Of a stretch of 64,000 bases of DNA, positions 54,398 through 64,000 are shown in pieces. A program made the position numbers and the translations under genes. The DNA is from Paramyrothecium sp. XJ0827 (Eukaryota > Ascomycota > Sordariomycetes > Hypocreales > Stachybotryaceae). Position 1 is the first letter of the stretch; each line of letters begins with the position of its first letter. The DNA is taken from positions 558,001 through 622,000 of the forward strand of contig JAJFPB010000013.1 of NCBI GenBank assembly GCA_020881915.1. The letters run 5' to 3'. Below the pieces are notes generated by a model that was not told where the DNA came from, did not search any database, and saw only the letters and a list, made by a program, of their open reading frames with translations.

Positions 54398-57300
54398 CAG
54401 GGTTGAAAGCCACTCCACTCAATCCACGTAGTGGATCCACTCGTGGATTCCACTGTCCACTCCACTGCCAAAATTCTAGTGGATTGGCTAATCCACTGAA
54501 TCCACCAGACGATCTCGTGGAGTTGGGTGGGTGGACTGGGTGGATTGGAAGTGGAGCAGTTAGGGGGCGCCCATATATTTCGGTAGAAGGACTAACAGTG
54601 ACTGATGCCCCCCACCGCCGCAGCAATTATTCTACCCTACATCGAAAACATCATGAAGCTTCTAGGCAGCGCAGCTTTAAAATATGCAAATAAAAGGAGG
54701 CACTATTCGAATATTCTGGCTGGTGTCATTCAAATGATATAAATCTCGACTTGTACACTTAAGAATTGTTCATGGAATCCTACATCATCGTGACGGCATT
54801 TGATATTCGTATGTTGTTCAGTTCCAAAATAGTATTTCGTGTACCTCGACCATCCTCGTTTTGGATTCATGGTTCGAAATCTATACTATTCAATAAACTT
54901 CTGCGAGGCGATTCGAAAAACGCGTTCAGAGTCTTCATTATCTCAACACTACGCGAACAATTGCGAGTTACATTTACTGCGTCAGTACGTACTGGAGAGG
55001 GACTTACCCAAGTCAGCCCCTTTACGACACTCACGACTTGCCTTGAGCAGGAAGTACCCAAAACATTTGCAAGACGCGGAAATAATGTGGCACCTCGTCG
55101 CGTTGGACGCGTTGGTTGCGCTCCCTCGACAACCTGCTGACCTTCGACTGCCACCATGCTATCGACATGTCCAAGCCATCTTTTACCATGGCCTCGCCTG
55201 ATTCTTGGGTCGATGTTTCCGACAGCGGTTTCGGGTCGGCCCCCGAATCGACGCCCTGTCCGACGCCCTATATCCTCCCCGTTCAATTCCGACCCCTCTC
55301 TCGACATCCACGACCCGTTCTGCAAGCGATGACCAGTACGAATGTACGCTCTGGAGGCATTTCCCGGGCTGGGCATCCTCTGAGCGAGCTAGAGAAACGC
55401 GTTGTTGGGCCTGGCATTTTGGTTATGACATCCAAAAGGAAGGCGACCGCAGATGGGTTTGCCAAGCGTGCATTCGCAAGAATGCCCTACACCCACGTCA
55501 TTTCGAAGCTGATGGCATTCACAACGCGTACAATCATCTGTTCAATGACTACGGGATTCGCGCTCCGCCTGGCAGGACCAAAGGAACTGCTGAGAGGAAG
55601 GCGAATTCTAAGAGCGGGAGTCTACGGGGCAACAGACTCTCGCGGAATCCATGAAACTTAACCTACACGACCCCGGGAACAAGCAATTGCGAATGGCTTT
55701 ATCAAGCGCTTCGACAAGGAACACTTCCGGAGGCTTCTGGTCAACTGGATCGTGGCCAAGAATCACGCTTTTTCTGTTGCTGAAGAAGCAGAACTCCAAG
55801 CTATCTTCGATTACTTGAACCCGTCAGTTTCAGCACGTAAGGCCAATATTACCCATACGACGGTTCGAGAAAAGATCGTCGTCGCGTTCGAACAACACAA
55901 GCACAAGGTGATTGAGGTCTTGTGCAAGGCGCCCGGCCTTGTCCACATCTCTTTCGACGGCTGGCGGTCTGGAAACCGACACGCCTTATATGGTATCTGT
56001 TGCTTCTTTAGGGACGAAAACAACAAGCCTTGTAAGATTACGCTTGGGCTCCCTGAAGTCAGCGCCAGGCACACAGGGCCTAATATCGCCGCTGAAATCC
56101 TCGACGTAATTGAATCGTATCAGATCCAAGACAAGATTGGCTATTTCACGCTTGACAATGCGAAAAACAATGATACCGCTATGGAGATTATTGGTGGAGA
56201 GCTCGGCTTTGTAGGGTCCCGCAGGCGAGGGCGCTGTTTTGGGCATACTTTGAACCTCTCTGCCAAAGCCATTCTATTTGGCCACGATGCTGATGCTTTT
56301 CAGCGGCGGATATCAGGGGCAGAGCCTGTTACTGAAGCAGAACACTTGATTTGGCGCAAGAAGGGACCAGCAGGCAAATTGCATAATCTCGTGGTGGCTA
56401 TCCACAGATCGGACTTGTTGACAAACATGCTGCGCAGCATCCAACATGAAGCCTTCGCCAAGTCGTCTGACCCCAAACTCAACGCCAGAAAGCCGTTGGA
56501 TGTTATTTTGGACAACGATACCAGATGGTTGTCGCAATTGTATATGATACGACGAGCCCTACTGCTTCGCGACTATATCGAGCGATTAATTGCCCACTAT
56601 CGAATCGAGTTCGAACAGCAAAACAAGACCAAAAAGGGCGGTCCTAAGAAGTCACTCGTGTTGCCTTTTATTTGCCAGCCAGAAAACCAGCTATCCGACA
56701 AGGACTGGGAGGTGGTCGAAATATTTGCGCAGATCCTAAGCTACTATGAAGCTACGGTCAAAATGCTCGAAGGCGACGGCCAGATCCGCAAGCGGAAGCG
56801 TGGGTGGACTGGGTCTTATGGCAATATTTGGGACGTGATTCAAGGATTTGAATTCCTTCTTGAGCAGCTTGAACGCTTCAAGGATATCGCTAAGGACTTC
56901 CTGATCCTGAACACTTCAGGATCAACATCAATTTGGGCTGGCAGAAGCTGAATGAGTACTACGAGATATTGAGCGAGACGCCCATCTACTATGCTGGACT
57001 GGCGCTCCATCCAGCATACCGGTGGAAATGGTTTGAACGCAACTGGAATGACCACCCCGAGTGGATTGACGAGGCGAAAAGAATTGTTCACGACGTGTGG
57101 CGTTTTGAGTATCGGGAGGCCACTTTGCCCGGAGAGAGCCTATCAGCCGTTGAGCCAGTTCCTAAGAAGCAGAAGACTTCAGACAATCCATTCCAGGAAT
57201 ACCTTCAACGAAACCGCTACATAGCGCCAGAAGCAGGTCACGATGGCCTCACGCCAGGCGAGGACGAATACCTCCATTGGGTTACGCACTGCGAAAGCGG

Positions 57301-57913
57301 CGATGGCTCAATCGACGATCCTCTCGCTTACTGGCACGAAAAGCGATTCAAGTATTCAAACTTATCGCGAATGGCGCTTGATTTTCTCACAATACAACCC
57401 ATGTCTGCAGAATGTGAGCGACTCTTCTCAGCATCAGGCCGGATGGTGAACCCTCTGCGCCACCAACTTGAAGCCCAGATTATCGGGATGTGCCAGGTAT
57501 TGCGTTCATGGCTGAGGGCGGGTATTATTCACGATTTGGATCCCGTCTTTATCTCGGTACAAGAAGAAAAAGTCAACGTCGAATTGGGTCAGATGTCAGA
57601 TCAGCAGCTTGAAGGGTGGGCAACACAGTGGCTAACTCAGGCGGCGAGCGCTCAAGACGAGATGGAAGCCAGTTGGAGATAGGCTCACTTGGAGCTTCTG
57701 GAAGTTGAAACTGGGCGCTTAGGTGGGCAAAGCCTTCGAGAATAGCTTCACCATCGTGAATAGAGGCACTTGCCAATCCACCCAATCCACCCTAATCCAC
57801 CCTAATCCACGACGGCTTCCAGTGGATCCACTATACTGAGGTATTCAGTGGATTATGATCTACCCACTCCACTCGAGCAGCGAGTGGATTGAGTGGAGTG
57901 GCTTTCAACCCTG
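54398..57913 (+). mobile_element. Full-length hAT transposon, copy B
   Basis: Same 30-bp inverted ends as copy A, and nearly identical throughout. It is flanked by the 8-bp duplication ATTGTCAG, so this is an undisturbed insertion, into the start of another hAT transposase. Relative to copy A it has +4 bp in the left subterminal region, -1 just before the ATG, +2 at about 55270, and -1 at about 55618, 55672 and 56900. Confidence 0.96.
55188..57682 (+). pseudogene. Transposase of copy B, inactivated by four indels
   Basis: Homologous over its whole length to the intact protein at 869-3364. A 2-bp insertion near 55270 breaks the frame before the BED finger; three 1-bp deletions follow (about 55618, 55672 and 56900). 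The large frames 55752-56951 and 56933-57682 keep the catalytic core and dimerisation domain. The ends of the element are intact, so it could still be moved by the protein from copy A. Confidence 0.93.
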
Positions 57914-57921
57914 ATTGTCAG
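57914..57921 (+). repeat. Target-site duplication of hAT copy B, right
   Basis: ATTGTCAG, matching 54390-54397. Confidence 0.93.
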
Positions 57922-60699
57922 CAGCCCGTCGCCATCGCGACCACCTACGTTTCCTCGTCTCGGGTCCCGACCCAAGAGCATCGCCAAGCAGTATGCTGCA
58001 GCTTTGGCTCTGGCCTCAACTACCGATTCTTCCGTTGACGACCTTCACAAGATTACCTGGGGCCAAAGATGTTTCGTCATTGCGAGCCTCTTAGATAGGA
58101 GGAAGAGCAGAGGCCGGCGAAGCTGGATAGGAAACCATGGCTGGTTCCTGGCAGAATTGAAGAGAGACAATACATCTAGCGGAGATATTTGGTGTTGCCG
58201 ACTCTGTGATGACAAGGGCGCGCCACGATTCTTTAATGCTCAGTCGACATCCTCGGCACAAGCTCATCTTTACAAGTTGTCGGACTTTCCCATCTCCAGG
58301 CTATCACTGACGGTTTCAGAGCTCATAGGATCACCGAGACATTCGAACTGGGTTCATTCGACGATTCGTCAGTTCTGGATCTTCAAAGAAGCGCATCCAA
58401 GAAACGGCCAGCCTCTTCTTCCCTGGTTCATCCCCGAGCGAAGATGGCACGGATCAGAGAACTCTCAGTTGGCTATATTATTGATTCCAATCTTCCCTTC
58501 TCTACCTTCGAGAGTACCTACCTACAAGGGCTGATTCGTCAGTTAGACTCAGATCTTTATGCTCAGATACCCTGGGGTCAAACTTCAGCCAAGAAAGAAT
58601 TGGAGGACATACTCTCTTTGAAGAAAGCTGCCGTCAGGGAGGAGCTTGACGAAGCCGTCACACAGATACACATCAGCTTCGATCTGTGGACGTCTCCAAA
58701 TAGACTAGCTTTCATTTCGATATTTGGCCACTTCATTGATCGGAGTAACTCACACCAAAGCCGGCTACTTGCTTTCAGGAGGCAGATTGGATCTCACGCT
58801 GGCGAGAATATCGCCTACACTGTAAGAAATGTTGTCCGTGATTGGGGGATTGATCGCAAGATTGGGGTCTCGATCTGTGACAATGCAGCTAGCAATGACG
58901 TTTGCTTGCAAAACTTCTACACGAACCTCAATGCCTCGATAACTCGAGCGGATGCGGAGGCACGAAGGATGCGATGTTTCGGGCATATTTTAAACCTCGT
59001 CGCCCAAGCTTTCCTCTATGGAGATGATGCAGCTTCTTTTGAGCTTCAATTCGAGGCTTATGGCATGCTGGAGCGGGTCGAGGAAGACATCGAACATTGG
59101 CGAGCCAAGGGCCCGGTTGGGAAGCTTCATAATATTGTGAAGTTCATCCGAGCCTCTCCGCAGCGTACCGAATCATTCAAAGCGCATGCCAGGGAACAGG
59201 AGGAAGCAGACATCTATAAGCTTGCGGAAGAGTCAACAGCTGAGCTGGAAGTGATACAGAACAACGCTACGAGGTGGAACTCGACCTACATGATGATCGA
59301 GCGCGCTTTGACCAAGCAGTCTGAGCTCAATAGCTTCATCCAAGATTTAGGGCTAGAAGCAGACGCCTCAAAAAGGGTTCCCATGGCCGACATTCTGACC
59401 TCCGATGACTGGAAGGCCCTCAGGGAAGTTAGCCATATTTTGGAGCCGATCTACATATGACAATGAGAACACAAGGATGGGGTACAAGTGGAGGCCACGG
59501 CTGGCTCTGGGAGGTCATGACAGGGATGGAGTATATTCTAGAACATCTAGAAGATTGGAGGCTTCTCTACGAGGATGAAACTGCGAATCATGCCACGGAG
59601 GAAAGACGTAGAGCTCAGGGGGAGGAGCTTGAATCGGTTGCGGATACGAAGTCAATGTCTGCGCGGCCATCTGTAGTCGGGCAAACTCGAGGGCGACCCT
59701 TGCGCCAATCACGACTACCATCGCGACTCCAAGGGTTTGAGATCACGCCGTTACACCTCCATCGCGAAACGGTTCTTTCGGCTTGTCCATCCACCAGCCC
59801 ATTGTTTAACGAAGGTGATCTTCCTGTACATTCTCGAGGAGACTACCTGCAGGACGATGCTCGCTCCGTAAGTAACATTGCCAGTATGGAGGGTCAAGAG
59901 CGTGCTAGTATCAGAGCAAGCATAAACGCTGCTTGGATTAAGCTGAACGAATATTATACTCTTGTGGGGCGGTCGCCTCTGTTTGCGGCCTCTGTTGTTC
60001 TGAATCCGGACCTTGGCCTCCGGTGGCTCGAGACTAAAGACTAATAATTGGACTTCCCCAGAGCAGCTGCAATGGCTTCGGGATGCAAAGGATGGCATCA
60101 AAGCCTACTTTGAGCGTTGGTACTCTAAAAACGACGATGATGCTTCTGAGAGTATTTCGGCCACCTCCTCGTTGACGCCCCGACCTGAGCAAAGTAGGTT
60201 TGAGCAGTGGGTGAAAAGTCGGCAGCCTAAGCTCTCGGCAACAGGCAGTGAGCTTGAACGATACTATAGGCTCGAGCCGGAACAGGTAGATGACCCTGTT
60301 TCTTTGGTGAATTGATCATAGCAATGCTTTTCCGCGTTTAAGAAGATTTGCATTGGATGTCCTTGCAATCCCGGCAATGTCAACCGATTGTGAGAGCATT
60401 CAGTCTTGCGAAGCTTACAGTCAGCTCACAGGGACACTCTCTACTTGGATCGAGCATTGAGTCGATCCAACTACTGAAGAACTGGATAAGGGAGGGTGTG
60501 TTACTCTGGGGACCTATGCTTAAGCAACAAGGCAGTCAGATCCCACGGGCAGAATCGTGAGGCTGGGAACAGCTCCACGTGACCTATTTTATATCAGATA
60601 TCTATCAATCAATCAATCAGATCAGATGCAGAGGGTAAAGTTTCACTTCAGTTCAGATTTACGTCCCCATCTGATTTGATTGATCTGACGGCAGCCCTG

Positions 60700-60944
60700 T
60701 ATCTGCGAAAGAAACGCATCTTGAGCTCTGGTTGCCGCCTAATAAAATTCGAGGCCCATCGTGGCCTAATAGGAGGCATCTCTCGATCAGCAAGCAGTCG
60801 ATTTGCCATATCTTCAACACCACAAAGCCGGGGAGAAAGCCCTCGCATATCCATATCAAGGATATATTGAACTACCGGTATCTTCTGTTCCTCAAGACCA
60901 GATAGTTTACGTAAATTGGCTATGGTATCGCGTCGAGAAGGCAT
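60700..60944 (-). pseudogene. N-terminal fragment of a Fot/pogo-type transposase
   Basis: The minus-strand ATG at 60944 starts MPSRRDTIANLRKLSGLEEQ and continues with the typical N-terminal helix-turn-helix region (GVEDMANRLLADREMPPIRP, NFIRRQPELKMRF). The homology ends at RRY, exactly at the right end of the interrupted hAT element (60699). It is a different subfamily from the element at 15784-17984. The DDE domain is not present left of the hAT element, so more than a simple insertion happened. Confidence 0.8.
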
Positions 60945-61083
60945 GCCTTGCTGACGGCGGCCTAGCTTCTTTCTGCAGACACTATATAACGTACATGATA
61001 AGCAGAACTTATCGTGGGGTCGTTTTGCGGAGTAATTTCGGGAAATCGTATGCGATTACACAACTACCACCTGATAAGTGTTC

Positions 61084-61232
61084 GGTGCCGCGCACGCGAA
61101 TATCTCGACGGCCAGCGGCCCAATCGAGGCCGTTCTGGGGCCTGGGGGACTGCTACACTCCGGCGGTGCGTTTAGTCCAGTAGCGGCGCTGTATAGCCTA
61201 CTGGCCGTCGAGATATTTGCGTGTGCAGCACC
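61084..61232. repeat. 149-bp imperfect inverted repeat, MITE-like
   Basis: The 32-bp arms 61084-61115 and 61201-61232 match at 28 positions in inverted orientation (shared core TATCTCGACGGCCAG). No coding capacity. I found no clear TA or other target duplication, so the family is unknown. Confidence 0.6.
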
Positions 61233-61330
61233 GGGAAGGGATAGGGGGTAGACTCTGCTACAAGGACTACGACATAACAATGCACTAATTCTACGGCTCT
61301 TTAATCATTAAAAATACATCTTCTAAATAG

Positions 61331-61353
61331 ATATATATATATATATATATATA
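61331..61353. repeat. (AT)n microsatellite
   Basis: Eleven and a half AT units. Confidence 0.9.
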
Positions 61354-61375
61354 AAGACCCTACTAGACAGCTGGC

Positions 61376-63891
61376 TTACCGTCGACGAGGGGCGGTCCGC
61401 CTCCTCCCTAGCCGGGTCCAGCGCCCCCGATGGCACTGGCCCCGAGTCGGACTTGGTCCCGGGCCTGGGCCCGGGTTATCGGGCACGGGCGTCCCTACCT
61501 GTACCCGTATCTGGCCCTGGGCCTGGCCCTGACCCTGACCCCGACCCCGCCGGCGACGCTGTTTGAGCTCGTCGACGAGCCGGTTCAAGCTCCGGCCGGC
61601 GCGTAAGATCTCTAGTTCTGCAACGGCCTCCTCCTCGCTCTTACCGGACGCCGTACGGGCCAAGAGCTCGTCCCAGATCACCTTCCGGCGACAGAATTGC
61701 ACCCTGACCCCGTTCCCCGGGCGCCAGCGGCTTCCCCACGTCTCTTCCAGCACCCGTACGGCCGACTGGCCTGCAATCCCTTCCTCCCACTCCTTCCAGA
61801 CGTCCCGCACCGTAAAGACCCTAGCCAGGGCTGTAACGACGGGCATACCTGGTACCAGAGGCTCTGGGGCCGGAGACGTATTGAGATTCAAGGTAGGGGC
61901 TGTGGACGGCGCCGGCTCCGGGGCCAGTGCTGGCCCGGCCCCGAAGTAGCCAGTAAAGGTAATAGGGACCTTGCCCTGGAGGAGGGCATCGAGGCCGCCC
62001 TGAATCCCCTCTAGCCGGGCCTCTAGCCGGATGGCGAGCCGATGGCTATTCTGTAAGAGGGCCTCGCGCGTGCTCTCTAAGACGCCGCTTAGCTCCGGCA
62101 GCGCGCGTCGTACGAGCAAGCTTAACGGCTCCGTAGACCCTACCGCGTCAGAGCGCACGGCGACGGCGAACTCGTCCCACTTGGGCCCGTTAAAAGGGGC
62201 GTAGGCAAAGAAGGGTAGCGATGGGTAGCGGGGCTGTAAGACAGCCAGGTCCTGTAAGAGTACTATACGCAGGCGCCGCATAAGCTTAAGGAAGCCGTCG
62301 GCGGCTAGGTCGTCATCGTCGAGGCCACCTTCTGACCAGCATTGCCGGCGCGCGCGCGCCTCAAAGCGGGGCTCCCACTCCTCGATCCACGGCCAGAGCT
62401 GCTTTTGTAAGACGTACGGGGGTTCGTGGGCCGCACGCGCGAGGAAGTAGTCCCCTGGGGACGCCGAGAATCCGGCGACGATACGCATGAACTGGCGCGG
62501 TAAGATAGGCCTGGCAGAGCACGCTCTGGTTCCAGCGGCCGGCCTGCGAGATCTGGGCGAGCGACGTGCCGTAGGTCTCCGCGACCTGGGCGCCTACCCT
62601 ACGCGGGAGGTGCGTCTTCTTCGACGCAATAAGGCCAGCGGCGCCGAAGATACGCCAGGTCTCTTGTAGCTGCGTCGGGTACGAGAGCTCCTGCTCGCGG
62701 TCCCGTCCGACGAGGACCTTGATCCGATACCAGTCCTGACGGCGCCGGAAGGACGGCGCCGGCTCGCCGGCGACGTGCCAGCGCCAGAAGAAGAGCTGTG
62801 CTAGGGCCCCTTGCGTACATAATAAGGGGTCCTTATGTCGGAGGGCGCCCATAAATTCCTTCCTCGCCGTCTTATTTAGCTTGCCGTCTCGTAAAAGGCT
62901 TACGAGGCAGCCACAGAGGGTCGGGCCTTCTGAAGGCGGATAGTCGAGTAGGGATAGGTCTGCAAGCTCCATCTTACGGCGGTTCTCCCCTCGTAAGAGG
63001 TAGTAGTGGCCGAAGAGGAGGTCGACTCGCGTACGGAGGTTTTGCGGCGTATACGCGGCCCCGCTGAGAAGGAGATCCTGGATCCGGAGCCATTCATCGG
63101 GGGAATAGCCGGCCTGGATCCCGTCTGTCTGTTCCGCGGTCTTTAAAGGAGGCGCGGTCGTGCTTCTCCCGCTGCCGGCCCCGTTGTTCAAGGAAGCCTC
63201 GTACGGCGGCGCCCCGGGGGTTCTCCGTATTCGCGTTGCCGTGGGCCACCTGGAGCCGCCAGAGTTCGATGATGGCCGCGATATAGGCGTCGATAGTGCC
63301 CCTCGTAAGCAGGGATCCTTCAGTAAGGTCTACTACAGCTGGCGCAAGGGCCGTGGGTGGCACGTAACCCTCGCGGTCGTCCGCGAGCAGCTCGGCGGCC
63401 TCGGCCAGGGGGACCTCTAGTGCTTCGGCTAGGCTTTCGGCCTCTGCCAGAGCCGCGGCCTCGAGCTGCTCCTGTTCGAGCTGTTGCCGTAGCTGTACGG
63501 TCTCGCCTTTGCCTTTACCCCTTCCCCGCGCCCGTGGCTTCTTCTGCGGCGGCGCTACGCGTCGCAAGAGGATATCCTCTTTGAGCCACGCCGCCAGCTT
63601 GTCTGGCGTTACGAGCTCGCCGTCGGGCCAGCTATAGAGCGAGCCGTCAGCTGCAGCCCGGGGCGTATGGCACCAGGCCTATAGGTATTCGTCTGTTAGC
63701 CGGCTAGGGGGGCCTACTTAAAAGGGGGGAAAGGGGGGGCCGGCCGGAGGACGCGCCTTCCACTCCCGCTGCTTCGCCGCGTAACTCCGCACCGTGTTCG
63801 CCGGCTGTTCGTCCTTCTTCGCCTGGAGGCCGGCCCTCCGGGCGGCACGGGCGCGCTCGTCCGCGGCCGTGTATGAGTCGTCGGCAGCCAT
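61376..63891 (-). pseudogene. Crypton-type tyrosine recombinase, decayed
   Basis: The minus-strand ATG at 63891 opens MAADDSYTAADERARAARRA; the frame soon meets stops near 63717 and 63681 (a short intron is possible). The rest is read in three frames (63567-63150, 63150-62490, 62488-61376). The middle part is the recombinase/Ndc10-like core: LRHKDPLLCTQGALAQLFFW, FRRRQDWYRIKVLVGRDREQ, an HLPR (HxxR) box, then AGRWNQSVLCQAYLT with the likely catalytic Tyr. The C-terminal frame contains a GCR1_C-like DNA-binding region (RVFTVRDVWKEWEEGI, FCRRKVIWDEL) and a Gly/Pro-rich tail. This layout is that of fungal Crypton elements, which insert by recombination without terminal inverted repeats. GC content is higher than in the surroundings. 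Confidence 0.78.
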
Positions 63892-63936
63892 CTCAGTGGA
63901 TCGGGGCCTTCTATGTGGTGGGTAGGCTGGAGGCCC

Positions 63937-63960
63937 TGATAAGTCGGTGGGGACTTATCA
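63937..63960. repeat. Hairpin TGATAAGTC...GACTTATCA upstream of the Crypton
   Basis: A 9-bp perfect stem with a 6-nt loop, 46 bp upstream of the Crypton ATG, followed by another CTTATCAGG (to 63975). The 11-bp word CCTGATAAGTG at 61070-61080 recurs inverted at 63965-63975. Confidence 0.6.
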
Positions 63961-64000
63961 AATGCACTTATCAGGCGTCACGCACACGATTTCACGGATT

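Larger units (their letters stand above)
54363..60560 (+). pseudogene. hAT transposase split by copy B and further frameshifts
   Basis: The ATG at 54363 opens MSETTLKDSIVS; the reading continues after the insertion, from 57922, as SPSPSRPPTFPRLGSRPKSI. Later pieces: a zinc-finger region (DIWCCRLCDDKG), 58444-59458 with HISFDLWTSPN, GVSICDNAASND and RCFGHILNLVAQAFLYG, 59457-60044 with AAWIKLNEYYTLVGRSPLF, then a broken dimerisation domain (ALDVLAIPAMSTDCE). The frame changes at about 58430, 59450, 60035, 60310 and 60400. It is homologous to the relic at 35173-35819. Confidence 0.88.
53822..60699 (+). mobile_element. hAT element interrupted by hAT copy B
   Basis: The ends are a 19-bp perfect inverted repeat, CAGGGCTGCCGTCAGATCA, at 53822-53840 and 60681-60699. 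Many ATCAATCAGATC subterminal motifs lie inside both ends. Subtracting the inserted copy B and one 8-bp duplication leaves about 3354 bp, a normal hAT length. The outer flanks (CAGCCCGG and TATCTGCG) do not match, so again no target duplication remains. On the right the element cuts a pogo-type gene. Confidence 0.88.
60945..61375. other. Spacer with palindrome and AT microsatellite
   Basis: Holds the inverted repeat at 61084-61232 and an (AT)11 run at 61331-61353. No gene. Confidence 0.5.

Noticed and set aside
61376..63891. Recombinase near the window edge as a Starship captain
   Set aside because: Its orientation into a cargo-like region with an NLR and HET gene is suggestive, but the domains match Crypton/GCR1_C elements rather than the DUF3435 captain family. 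The gene is decayed, and no Starship boundary can be seen.

Overview
The window is gene-poor, transposon-rich DNA from a filamentous ascomycete. The signs are short GT-AG introns of about 40-75 nt with fungal branch points, HET and NACHT proteins, a DUF6601-type membrane protein and an arrestin-like protein, and a transposon mix (hAT, Fot/pogo, piggyBac, Tad-type LINE, Helitron, Crypton) typical of Fusarium and relatives. My best guess is an accessory or subtelomeric compartment of a Fusarium-like genome. No RNA gene, CRISPR array or bacterial feature is visible.

Layout: (1) 82-3595, full-length hAT copy A with an intact 831-aa transposase. (2) 3889-6183, piggyBac-like element with a 54-nt intron. 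(3) 6341-6651, an intron-masked gene for a tiny secreted protein with eight cysteines, with a 995-bp hAT deletion derivative (6855-7849) about 200 bp upstream. (4) 7850-15400, orphan ORFs, a second piggyBac relic (10938-11640) and a coiled-coil/kinase-like protein (12108-14582). (5) 15784-17984, Fot/pogo element with one frameshift. (6) 18892-20328, a broken TPR-CHAT gene ending beside a 42-nt poly(T) run. (7) 22584-27736, a complete LINE with 8-bp target duplications. (8) 28102-30018, a HET-domain gene. (9) 30019-35172, mostly empty, holding an F-box fragment, a second intron-masked small secreted protein (32454-32668) and a RidA-family relic. (10) 35173-41900, a hAT relic, a full-length decayed hAT (35820-38630) and a hydrolase-NACHT NLR whose 3' end is cut by that hAT. 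(11) 42312-53313, a DUF6601-like gene, a HEAT-repeat fragment, a hAT relic, another decayed hAT (46355-49203), a 5'-truncated Helitron with a recognisable 3' hairpin, and an arrestin-like gene. (12) 53822-60699, a hAT element interrupted at the twelfth codon of its transposase by hAT copy B (54398-57913). (13) 60700-64000, a pogo N-terminal fragment, a short palindrome and a decayed Crypton recombinase.

The host-type genes that can be named are mostly of the non-self-recognition and signalling kind (HET, NACHT-NLR, TPR-CHAT, HEAT, kinase-like) plus two candidate secreted peptides. Most are truncated or carry a frameshift. Inactivation is by small indels and insertions rather than by an obvious excess of C-to-T stops, so I see no strong sign of repeat-induced point mutation. 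Several full-length hAT elements have unlike flanks on their two sides, which points to rearrangement at transposon copies or to assembly joins.
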